The notes below the pieces were generated by a model that was given only the letters and a program-made list of their open reading frames with translations, searched no databases and had not been told where the DNA came from. From positions 1 through 64,000 of the forward strand of contig JANRJL010000056.1 of NCBI GenBank assembly GCA_033763995.1: a stretch of DNA of 64,000 bases, written 5' to 3'. Source of the stretch: GCA-2737725 sp033763995. Its GTDB lineage: Bacteria > Pseudomonadota > Alphaproteobacteria > Rhodospirillales > Rhodospirillaceae. The position numbers were made by a program, and so were the translations under genes. Of the stretch, positions 14,203 to 21,820 are shown in pieces (the stretch's first letter is position 1; every line of letters begins with the position of its first letter).

Positions 14203-15126
14203 TCATGAAAAGAGAATCGACGACAGCCGGCGGCGGCCCTGGATCGTCAGCGGATCGGTCGGGCCGAAAGCCTCGAAGAATTTCACCAGCTGCTTGCGCG
14301 CGGCTTCCTCGTTCCATTTGCGGTCGTCGCGGATCATGTCGAGCAGCATGGTCATGGCCGCTTCCTTTTCGCCGCCGCCGAACAGCGCCATGGCGAGATC
14401 GAGCCGGGCCTGCATGTCCTTCGGGTTGGCGGCGACCTTGGCCTTGAGCTCGCCGATTTGCCCGGCGCTTTCCTGGGTTTGCGCCTTCAGTTCCAGCGCC
14501 GTGACGACGGCGGCGATCTCGGCGACCTTCAACATCTCGGGCGGCAGCTTGGTCAGCAGCTCGCGCGCCACATCATCCTCGCCGAGCGCCACATAGCACT
14601 TGAGCGCGCCGCCCAAGGCCTTGGCGTGGGCCGGGTCCTGGCCGAGGATTTGCTGATAAATATCGAGGGCTTGGTCGTGCTGACCCTCGGCGATCATTTC
14701 CTCGGCGACCTTGAGCGCCTCGTCGATGGGATTGCCGCCGCGGCCGGTGAGCTTTTCGATGAATTGCTTCACCTGGCTTTCGGGCATGGCGCCCATGAAC
14801 CCGTCGACGGGCCGGCCACCCTTGAAGGCATAGACCGCCGGGATCGACTGCACGCGGAACTGCATGGCGAGCGGTTGGTTTTCGTCGACGTTGACCTTTA
14901 CGAGCTTCACCTTGCCGGCGTATTGGCGCACCAGCTTCTCGATGATGGGGCCCAACTGCTTGCAGGGTCCGCACCACGGCGCCCAGAAGTCGACGATGAC
15001 CGGAACGGTCTTGGAGGCTTCAAGCACGTCGGCGGCGAAGGTTGCGGTGCCGGAATCCTTGATCAGGTCGCCGCCCATGGGCGCCGAAGTGTCTTGGCTG
15101 TTTGCGTCTGACGTGCCGACTAACAT
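14203..15126 (-). CDS. TPR-containing thioredoxin (CnoX/YbbN-like)
   Basis: The 307-residue protein has an N-terminal thioredoxin domain with an intact WCGPC active site (Cys52 and Cys55), which distinguishes it from E. coli CnoX, where the site is altered. The C-terminal half (about 130-300) is helical with TPR-like repeats (AEEMIAEGQHDQALDIYQQIL, ALELKAQTQESAGQIGELKAKVAANP). CnoX proteins protect substrates from over-oxidation and pass them to GroEL. The ATG at 15126 gives the usual domain start. The frame remains open upstream for 33 more codons without a family match. Confidence 0.9.
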   Translation of the reverse strand: MLVGTSDANSQDTSAPMGGDLIKDSGTATFAADVLEASKTVPVIVDFWAPWCGPCKQLGPIIEKLVRQYAGKVKLVKVNVDENQPLAMQFRVQSIPAVYAFKGGRPVDGFMGAMPESQVKQFIEKLTGRGGNPIDEALKVAEEMIAEGQHDQALDIYQQILGQDPAHAKALGGALKCYVALGEDDVARELLTKLPPEMLKVAEIAAVVTALELKAQTQESAGQIGELKAKVAANPKDMQARLDLAMALFGGGEKEAAMTMLLDMIRDDRKWNEEAARKQLVKFFEAFGPTDPLTIQGRRRLSSILFS

Positions 15127-15331
15127 GACGTGCGAAACCTTGATTTGAAGCCCGCGCCCGATGCGCCTTGCGTGGGCGTTACATGAGATGGAATTGGCCC
15201 CAAGGCAAGGGGGCGCTGACTGCAAACCGATGAAATGTCACCGCGCGCCGGGCCGGAAAAGGGCTGAATAATCAAGCCGTTCGTGGGCGTTTTTGCCCGC
15301 GCGCCTCAACCTGGCCCGGGCCGCAAGCGCC

Positions 15332-15359
15332 TTGCCAAGCGACCTTAAATCGCTATAGT
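15332..15359 (+). promoter_or_regulatory. Promoter of tRNA-Gly
   Basis: TTGCCA (15332-15337) and TATAGT (15354-15359) are each one base from the sigma-70 consensus and are separated by 16 bp. The pair lies 60 bp before the tRNA 5' end. It is the best promoter-like match I see in the window. Confidence 0.65.
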
Positions 15360-15419
15360 CCCGCCCGCTTTTAAGGGCCTCTTCGTTGCACCCATTTGGG
15401 GCCTTTCCGCAGACGGAGC

Positions 15420-15494
15420 GCGGGCGTAGCTCAGGGGTAGAGCACAACCTTGCCAAGGTTGGGGTCGAGGGTTCAAATCCCTTCGCCCGCTCCA
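15420..15494 (+). tRNA. tRNA-Gly (anticodon GCC)
   Basis: The acceptor GCGGGCG pairs with CGCCCGC, with discriminator T and an encoded CCA. The D-arm GCTCAGGGGTAGAGC, anticodon stem CAACC/GGTTG with loop TTGCCAA, and the T-arm GGGTTCAAATCC are intact. The anticodon GCC reads GGC and GGT. The length is 75 nt. A run of five T residues follows the CCA by two bases and may end transcription. Confidence 0.96.
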
Positions 15495-15543
15495 ATTTTT
15501 CTCAATGAAATAAGTCGGTTACCGGCCGTTTGGGGCTGACGCC

Positions 15544-15822
15544 TCACCGCGTAGCGGCGCGCTTTCCCAAGCCGGCCGCTTTGCGCAAAGCTTGGTTGAT
15601 GCGCGACTGCCAGCGCGGTCCGGTCGCGCGGAAATGATCGAGCACGTCGGGATCAAGGCGAATGCTGGTGGCCTGCTTCGGCGAGTCGGACCTTGGCCGA
15701 CCCGGGCGGATGAGTTTGTCGCCATGGTACAGGTCTGCGCTTTCGAACCATTCTTCCGTAAGTTCCGGCGCGTCGTCAGGATCAACCCACGCTTTGCGTG
15801 AAGCGCTTTTTCTCTTTGTCAT
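15544..15822 (-). CDS. brnA: BrnA-family antitoxin
   Basis: The 92-residue product has the BrnA pattern: a DDAPELTEEWF segment, then GRPRSDSPKQATSIRLDPDVLDHFRATGPRWQSRINQALRKA, a ribbon-helix-helix that dimerises and binds DNA. BrnA neutralises the BrnT ribonuclease and represses the operon. The ATG at 15822 has GAGG eight bases upstream, and a TTG two codons earlier is less likely. It overlaps the 3' end of the toxin gene by 41 bp, with the toxin gene first, as in other brnTA modules. Confidence 0.88.
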   Translation of the reverse strand: MTKRKSASRKAWVDPDDAPELTEEWFESADLYHGDKLIRPGRPRSDSPKQATSIRLDPDVLDHFRATGPRWQSRINQALRKAAGLGKRAATR

Positions 15823-16051
15823 GTCCAAACCTCATCGAAATAATCCGGCGCGCTTGACCACGCGGAGTCCAGGTTACCACCACGAAACGGTCCTTTAGAA
15901 ATCCGGCCGTGATATAGCGCGGCTCGCCGTAGTCACGTCGATCATCAAGTCGATCGAAGTGATCGCCGGCAAAAACTTTCGCGGCATCCGCAAAATCGAG
16001 GCCGCGCCTGGCCAGCGTTTGCCGGCGCTTGGATTCGTCCCACACAATCAT
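15782..16051 (-). CDS. brnT: BrnT-family toxin (RelE-fold ribonuclease)
   Basis: The 89-residue protein matches BrnT. WDESKRRQTLARRGLDFADAAKVF is the characteristic opening, followed by DDRRDYGEPRYITAGFLKDRFVVVTWTPRGQARRIISMRFGHDKEKKRF, which includes the conserved Arg-Ile-Ile-Ser and Lys/Arg-rich end. BrnT cleaves RNA and is induced by stress in Brucella. The gene appears intact. A TGTATATACA palindrome lies just upstream of the start and is a likely control site. No strong Shine-Dalgarno is seen. Confidence 0.9.
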   Translation of the reverse strand: MIVWDESKRRQTLARRGLDFADAAKVFAGDHFDRLDDRRDYGEPRYITAGFLKDRFVVVTWTPRGQARRIISMRFGHDKEKKRFTQSVG

Positions 16052-16057
16052 AATTGA

Positions 16058-16067
16058 TGTATATACA
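16058..16067 (-). promoter_or_regulatory. Candidate brnTA operator/-10 region
   Basis: TGTATATACA is a perfect 10-bp palindrome 7 bp upstream of the brnT start and includes a TATA core suited to a -10 element on the minus strand. BrnA is known to bind inverted repeats in its own promoter. Binding here is inferred from position. Confidence 0.45.
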
Positions 16068-16251
16068 AAAACTCAAGGCCGAAGCCCTATCAAAGCCCGG
16101 ATTTGTGCCAACCCCAGGGCAACCGCAGGAATGTTGCACCGCAGCATGCGCATGAAATTCTGCTCGCATCGCCTTCGCTAACGCACTGAACATGCTAATG
16201 TTCTCGCAATACGCGCGGCGAGGGATGCCGCCATAGCGGGGGAGCACGTTC

Positions 16252-19200
16252 ATGGTCACTTGGGCCAACACCGAAATCGCCGACATCATCAGAAAAACGC
16301 AAGAAGCCTCGGCCAAGAAGACGCCCACCGGCGACCGCGAGGCCTTCAAGCGATTCATCGGCCAGTTTTATGCCGGCAGCCCGCCCGACGACGTCAAGGG
16401 CCGCAGTCCCGAGGTGTTGTGCGCCACCGCCTTGACGGTGTGGGAAGCCCTGCAAGAGCGCAAGCCCGGCGCGCCCAAAATCAAAGTGGTCGCGGGTTCG
16501 GGCAAGGGCAAGGACGCGGAAGGCCGCACCGGCATCATCGTCATCAACGACGACATGCCGTTCCTGGTGGACTCGGTCACCGCCGAACTGGAGCGCATGG
16601 ACGAGCCGCCGTTGCTGGCGATCCATCCGATCCTCACCGTCGTGCGCGACGACGCCGGCAAGATGACCGACCTGTGCGAGTTGGGCGACGACGAGCACAG
16701 TTCGGGCAAGCCGGGTCAAATCGTCGAATCGGTCATTCATATCGAGACCGGGCCCCTGGGCGACCCGGACATGGTCGAGCGCATCCGCGACAACATCGCC
16801 GCGGTGCTGAACGACGTGCGCCTGGCGGTGCGCGACTGGCAGTCCATGCGCCGCCATGCCGGACGCATGGCGGCGGATTTCGACGGGCCGTCGCCGGGCG
16901 TGTCGCGCGAGCAGGCCGAGGAGGTTTCCGACTTTCTGCGCTGGCTGCACGAGGACCACTACACCTTCTTGGGCTACCGGCGTTGCAGCATCGAGGCGAA
17001 GGGCGGAAAGAAGATTCTCGGCATCGATCACGGCCAAAGCCTGGGCGTGTTGACCAAGCGGCAGATCGGCATCTTCGACGGCCTGAGCGACGGCGCCGAA
17101 GTGCCCGCGCAATTCGCCTATTTCCTCGACAGCGCCAACACGCTGCTGATCATCAAGGCCAACCAGCGCTCGGCCGTGCACCGGCGCGTGCACTACGACG
17201 TGGTGGCCATCAAGATTTTCGACGACTCCGGCAAGGTGGCGGGCCTGCACATGTTCGTGGGCCTGTTCACGGCCGATGTTTACACCAACAGCCCCAACTT
17301 CGTGCCGGTGCTGCGCCGCAAGATCGACCGCATCCGGGCGACAGTCGGCTTCCGCAAGCACGGTCACGACGGCAAGCGCTTGCAGAACATCATGGAGAAC
17401 TTGCCGCGCGACGAATTGTTCGAAAGCTCCGACGACTATCTGGTGCATGTGGGCCTGGGCCTCTTGCACCTGCAGGAGCGCGCGCGCACGGCGGTGTTCG
17501 TGCGTCTCGATCAGTTCGAACGCTTCGCGTCGTGCCTGATTTATCTGCCGCGTGACCGCTTCGACACGCAGCTGCGCGTTTTGATCGGCGACATCCTGGT
17601 GAAGGCCTTCGGCGGGCGTTTGTCGTCGTTTTTCACCCAGGTGACCGATTCGGCGCTGGCGCGCATTCACTACATCATCGCCACCAAACCCGGCGCCGTG
17701 CCCAAGGTGGACGTGAAGGCGCTGGAAGTGCAAATCGCGCGCGCGAGCCGGGCCTGGGCCGACAGCTTGAAAGACGCATTGATCAAGGAGCACGGCGAAG
17801 CGGACGGCGCCAAGCTGTTCAATTTGTTCAGCCACGCCTTCCCCACCGCCTACAGGGAGCACTTCGAGCCCGAGGAAGCGGTGGGCGACGTCGCCCGGGT
17901 GCTCGCCTGTGCCACGACCAAGAATGTCGGCATTCACCTCTACACGCCGAGATCGCGCGCCGGCACCGTGGCCGCCAAGATCTACAACGTCGGCGGCGTG
18001 CTGGCCTTGTCGGACGTGATCCCGGTGCTGGAAAACCTGGGCTTCCGCGCCGTGGGCGAGGAGCCCTACCAGATCACTCCGCTCGGCTCGGGCGGCGGCG
18101 GCGCGGTGTGGCTGCACGACTTTTTGCTGACGGTCGAGGGCGGCAAGCCCCTCGACGTGGCGGCGGCGCGCGAGTCGGTCGAGGATGCGTTCTTGCGCGT
18201 GTGGTCGGGCGAGATGGAAAGCGACGGCTTCAACAAGCTGGTCACCTTCTCGGGCCTCAAGTGGCGCGAGGTGGTGATCTTGCGCGCCTACGCCAAGTAC
18301 CTGCGTCAGGCGGCCTTCCCCTTCTCGCAGTCCTATCTGGAAAGCGCCTTCGGCAATCATCCCACCGTGGCGCGGTTGCTGGTGGACATGTTCGTCACCG
18401 CCCATGACCCGGTGTTGAACACCGGCTCCAAGGCCAAGGCGGCGGCGGCCAAGGTCGAAGCGCTCAAAGCCGAGGTGGCCAAGGCGCTCGACGCCGTCAC
18501 CAACGCCGACGAGGATCGTATTTTGCGGCGCTATCTGACCCTGGTGGAATGCACGCTGCGCACCAACTATTTCCAAAAGGCCAAGGACGGCACGATCAAG
18601 TCCTACGTGTCGATGAAACTCAACAGCAAGGGCATTCCCGATCTGCCGTTGCCGCGCCCCAACGTGGAAGTGTTCGTCTACAGCCCGCGCGTGGAAGCCA
18701 TTCACCTGCGCGGCGGCAAGGTGGCGCGCGGCGGCATTCGCTGGTCGGACCGGCGCGAGGATTTCCGCTCGGAAATTCTGGGCCTGGTGAAGGCGCAGAT
18801 GGTCAAGAACGCGGTGATCGTGCCGACGGGCTCCAAGGGCGGCTTCGTCGTCAAGCGCCCGCCCACGACGGGCGGCCGCGAGGCATTCCAGCAGGAAGGC
18901 ATCGCCTGTTACCAGACCCTGCAGCGCGGCCTCTTGGATATCACCGACAACGTGGTGGACGGCGATATCGTGCCGCCGCTCAACGTGGTGCGCAAGGACG
19001 AGGACGATCCGTATCTGGTGGTGGCCGCCGACAAGGGCACGGCCACGTTCTCGGACATCGCCAACGCCATCTCGACCGAATACAACTTCTGGCTCGGCGA
19101 CGCCTTCGCCTCGGGCGGCTCGGCCGGCTACGACCACAAGGTCATGGGCATCACCGCGCGCGGTGCCTGGGAATGCGTCAAGCGCCACTTCCGCGAAATG

Positions 19201-21126
19201 GGCGTGGACACCCAGACGCAGGAATTCACCTGCGCCGGTGTGGGCGACATGTCGGGCGACGTCTTCGGCAACGGCATGTTGATGTCGAAGAAGACGAAGC
19301 TGTTGGCGGCCTTCAACCACCTGCACATCTTCATCGACCCCAATCCCGATCCGGCCAAGAGCTACGAGGAACGCGCGCGGATGTTCAAGCTGCCGCGCTC
19401 CAACTGGACCGATTACAACGCCAAGCTGATCTCCAAGGGCGGCGGGATTTTCGAGCGCTCGGCCAAGTCCATTAAACTTTCGCCCGAGATGAAGGAGATG
19501 TTGGGCCTCACCAAGGCCGAGGCGCCGCCCGTCGAGATTCTGAACGCCATCCTGCGCATGAAGGTGGATCTGCTGTTCTTCGGCGGCATCGGTACCTACG
19601 TGAAGTCCTCGGCCGAGTCCCATGCCGACGCCTCGGACCGCGCCAACGACGCCATCCGCATGAACGGCGAGCAGGTGCGCGCCAAGGTCATCGGCGAGGG
19701 CGCCAACCTCGGCATGACCCAGCGCGGGCGGATCGAGGCGGCCATGGCGGGCGTGCGCATCAACACCGACGCCATCGACAATTCCGCCGGCGTCGATTGC
19801 TCGGACCACGAGGTGAATATCAAGATTCTCCTCAACGGCCTGACGATGACCGGCAAGCTTGCCCTGCCCGCGCGCAACAAACTGCTGGCCGAGATGACCG
19901 ACGAGGTGGCCGAGCTGGTGCTGCGCGACAACTATCAGCAGTCGCAAACCTTGAGCCTGATGCAGCGCCGCGCCGCCGAGCTGCTGGAAGCCCAGCAGCG
20001 CACGATGAAATTGTTCGAGCGCGAGGGCCTGCTCAACCGCGACGTGGAGTTCCTGCCCCCCGACGAGGACATCCAAGAGCGCGGCACGAAAGGCCAGGGC
20101 TTGGTGCGGCCCGAGCTGGCGGTGTTCCTGTCCTACGGCAAGATGTGGCTCTACGACAAGCTCATCAACAGCGATCTGCCGGACGATCCCAGCGCCGAGG
20201 AAGACCTGATCAACTACTTCCCCAGCGCCTTGCGCAAAAAATATCTGGAGCCCATCCGCAAGCACAAGCTGCGCCGCGAGATCATCGCCACGGTGGCCAC
20301 CAACAGCTTCGTCAACCGCGTCGGCCCTTCGTTCCTCACCACGCTGATGGATCGCACGGGGCTCGGCCCCGTGGACGTGGTGAAGGCTTATGTCGTCACC
20401 CGCACGGCTTTCGGCCTGCGCGACATCTGGAAGGCCATCGAGGGCCTGGATAACAAGGTGCCCGCCGAGGTGCAGACCGACATGCTGCTGGAGGTCAACC
20501 GCGCGGTGGAACGCAGCGTGCTGTGGCTGCTGCGCCACGTCGCCACGCCCATGAGCATCGCCGACGAGATCGGCAAGCTCGCCCCCGCCGTGAAGGCGCT
20601 GCGCGACAACTTCAAGACCGTGTGGTCCGACGAGGTGGCGGCCTATGTGAATCGCCAAGCCGACGCCTTGAAGGCCAAGGGCGTGCCCGCAGAGCTGGCT
20701 TTCACCGTGGCCTCGCTCTATCGCCTGGTGGCGGCCAACGACATTCTGCGGCTGGCGGAAACCGTGAAACAGCCGGTGCCGGCGGCGGCGAAGATCTACT
20801 TCCTCACCGGCGAGCGCTTCGGCATGGGCGCCATGCGCGCGCGCACCGAATCCATGGCGCGCGCGAGCCATTGGGAACGCCTGGCGGTGTCGGCGGCGGT
20901 GGAGGAACTCTACGCCCATCAGACCAACCTGGCGCAGCGCGTGATGACCGTAGGCAAAACGAAGAAGCTCGCCGGCGCCAAGGCGGTGGAAGCCTGGGTC
21001 GACGCCAACAAGGCCAACGTGGACCGCTATGACGCCGTTTACGGCGAAATCCGGTCCACCGACGGGCTGAACCTGGCGATGCTCACGGTGGCCAACCGGC
21101 AACTCAGCTCGATGATCGGGGGGTAG
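16252..21126 (+). CDS. gdhB: Large NAD-dependent glutamate dehydrogenase (about 180-kDa class)
   Basis: This 1,624-residue cytosolic enzyme oxidatively deaminates glutamate to 2-oxoglutarate with NAD. The length and layout match the large bacterial class: an N-terminal regulatory region with ACT-like parts (about 1-700), a catalytic region from about residue 710 to 1,190, and a helical C-terminal region. The catalytic stretch includes RGGIRWSDRREDFRSEILGLVKAQMVKNAVIVPTGSKGGFV with the active-site Lys. The Rossmann region has GVGDMSGDVFGNGM, and GEGANLGMTQRGRIE follows. GGGGGAG precedes the ATG at good spacing. It appears to be a single-gene unit used for growth on glutamate or related amino acids. 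Confidence 0.96.
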   Translation: MVTWANTEIADIIRKTQEASAKKTPTGDREAFKRFIGQFYAGSPPDDVKGRSPEVLCATALTVWEALQERKPGAPKIKVVAGSGKGKDAEGRTGIIVINDDMPFLVDSVTAELERMDEPPLLAIHPILTVVRDDAGKMTDLCELGDDEHSSGKPGQIVESVIHIETGPLGDPDMVERIRDNIAAVLNDVRLAVRDWQSMRRHAGRMAADFDGPSPGVSREQAEEVSDFLRWLHEDHYTFLGYRRCSIEAKGGKKILGIDHGQSLGVLTKRQIGIFDGLSDGAEVPAQFAYFLDSANTLLIIKANQRSAVHRRVHYDVVAIKIFDDSGKVAGLHMFVGLFTADVYTNSPNFVPVLRRKIDRIRATVGFRKHGHDGKRLQNIMENLPRDELFESSDDYLVHVGLGLLHLQERARTAVFVRLDQFERFASCLIYLPRDRFDTQLRVLIGDILVKAFGGRLSSFFTQVTDSALARIHYIIATKPGAVPKVDVKALEVQIARASRAWADSLKDALIKEHGEADGAKLFNLFSHAFPTAYREHFEPEEAVGDVARVLACATTKNVGIHLYTPRSRAGTVAAKIYNVGGVLALSDVIPVLENLGFRAVGEEPYQITPLGSGGGGAVWLHDFLLTVEGGKPLDVAAARESVEDAFLRVWSGEMESDGFNKLVTFSGLKWREVVILRAYAKYLRQAAFPFSQSYLESAFGNHPTVARLLVDMFVTAHDPVLNTGSKAKAAAAKVEALKAEVAKALDAVTNADEDRILRRYLTLVECTLRTNYFQKAKDGTIKSYVSMKLNSKGIPDLPLPRPNVEVFVYSPRVEAIHLRGGKVARGGIRWSDRREDFRSEILGLVKAQMVKNAVIVPTGSKGGFVVKRPPTTGGREAFQQEGIACYQTLQRGLLDITDNVVDGDIVPPLNVVRKDEDDPYLVVAADKGTATFSDIANAISTEYNFWLGDAFASGGSAGYDHKVMGITARGAWECVKRHFREMGVDTQTQEFTCAGVGDMSGDVFGNGMLMSKKTKLLAAFNHLHIFIDPNPDPAKSYEERARMFKLPRSNWTDYNAKLISKGGGIFERSAKSIKLSPEMKEMLGLTKAEAPPVEILNAILRMKVDLLFFGGIGTYVKSSAESHADASDRANDAIRMNGEQVRAKVIGEGANLGMTQRGRIEAAMAGVRINTDAIDNSAGVDCSDHEVNIKILLNGLTMTGKLALPARNKLLAEMTDEVAELVLRDNYQQSQTLSLMQRRAAELLEAQQRTMKLFEREGLLNRDVEFLPPDEDIQERGTKGQGLVRPELAVFLSYGKMWLYDKLINSDLPDDPSAEEDLINYFPSALRKKYLEPIRKHKLRREIIATVATNSFVNRVGPSFLTTLMDRTGLGPVDVVKAYVVTRTAFGLRDIWKAIEGLDNKVPAEVQTDMLLEVNRAVERSVLWLLRHVATPMSIADEIGKLAPAVKALRDNFKTVWSDEVAAYVNRQADALKAKGVPAELAFTVASLYRLVAANDILRLAETVKQPVPAAAKIYFLTGERFGMGAMRARTESMARASHWERLAVSAAVEELYAHQTNLAQRVMTVGKTKKLAGAKAVEAWVDANKANVDRYDAVYGEIRSTDGLNLAMLTVANRQLSSMIGG

Positions 21127-21196
21127 CCACCCTCACGACCGCGGCGGTTGACGCGGCTCAATGCGCTGTCCGGACGGATGCGCTTGAGTAATTCCT

Positions 21197-21355
21197 ATGA
21201 TTCGCAAGCTTAGGTCCGGCAAGTATCGCCTCTATTCGCGCAAGGTGAAACCCGCCACCGGCAAGCGGCGCAACTTGGGCACGTTTGCGACGCGCACCGC
21301 GGCGCTGGCCCATGAGCGGGCGGTGCAGTTTTTCAAGCGTCGCGCCGGACGCTGA
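21197..21355 (+). CDS. Small basic protein resembling an Arm-type DNA-binding domain (52 aa)
   Basis: This short gene encodes MIRKLRSGKYRLYSRKVKPA followed by TGKRRNLGTFATRTAALAHERAVQFFKRRAGR. The Lys-Tyr-Arg-Leu-Tyr-Ser-Arg strand, the Gly-Lys-Arg-Arg-Asn-Leu-Gly-Thr-Phe turn and the closing Ala/His-rich helix recall the three-strand-plus-helix Arm-binding domain at the start of tyrosine integrases. I also recall stand-alone copies in alphaproteobacterial genomes. Codon use (high third-position GC) fits a real gene. It starts 70 bp after the glutamate dehydrogenase stop and is followed 23 bp later by another basic protein gene. Function is unknown. Confidence 0.7.
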   Translation: MIRKLRSGKYRLYSRKVKPATGKRRNLGTFATRTAALAHERAVQFFKRRAGR

Positions 21356-21378
21356 TCCGAACGCACGCGGAGGCCCCC

Positions 21379-21819
21379 ATGCCGAGAAAAGCGTCAATCA
21401 ATGCCGCGAAGCGACCCCGGCGCCGACGCGCAAAACCGGGCGCCTCGGGCAAGGGTGCGTTCTTTCACGTCGAGGTCAGGCCCAAGGGCCGGTTCGTCGC
21501 CTTTCGCGCACAGGACGTGGGCGGAGCGGGCGGCATCGAGCGCGTCGCCGGCCGGCGCGCCAGCGGCACCTGGGACACGCAGAAATGGCTGATCGGCAAG
21601 GCCCATGCCCATGTCGCGGGCGGGCGTCTGATCGCCGACACGGCCGAGGCGCGCCACGTGCTCGCGGGCCTGAGCTCCAGGCCCGTGCACCTGGGCGGGG
21701 ATCGCTTCAAGGCCAAGCCCCGGCGCGATATCCCCGAGAGCGCCAAGCCGACCCCGGCGCAGCGCCGCGCGCAACGGCGCAACATCAAGAAGGCTCAAGC
21801 CGCGCGGCGCAAACGCTGA
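21379..21819 (+). CDS. Conserved basic hypothetical protein (146 aa)
   Basis: I cannot assign a function. The protein is very basic, with an Arg/Lys-rich start (KRPRRRRAKPG) and end (PAQRRAQRRNIKKAQAARRKR), suggesting nucleic-acid binding. The centre (FFHVEVRPKGRFVAFRAQDV, then GTWDTQKWLIGKAHAHVAGGRLIAD) is compact and looks like a small beta-rich domain. I believe close relatives occur as hypothetical proteins in alphaproteobacteria. GGAGG is present before the ATG at 21379. It probably shares a transcript with the 52-residue gene upstream and converges with the glycosyltransferase gene, 1 bp away. Confidence 0.72.
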   Translation: MPRKASINAAKRPRRRRAKPGASGKGAFFHVEVRPKGRFVAFRAQDVGGAGGIERVAGRRASGTWDTQKWLIGKAHAHVAGGRLIADTAEARHVLAGLSSRPVHLGGDRFKAKPRRDIPESAKPTPAQRRAQRRNIKKAQAARRKR

Positions 21820-21820
21820 T

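Noticed and set aside
15238..15495. An 85-codon minus-strand frame across tRNA-Gly
   Set aside because: Its start (MERAKGFEPSTPTLARLCST) is the well-known artefact from reading tRNA genes backwards. The tRNA explains the sequence.
16195..21102. A 1,635-codon open frame antisense to the glutamate dehydrogenase gene
   Set aside because: It is rich in His, Arg and Gln, has no recognisable domain, and mirrors the high third-position GC of the real gene. This is a typical GC-rich shadow frame.
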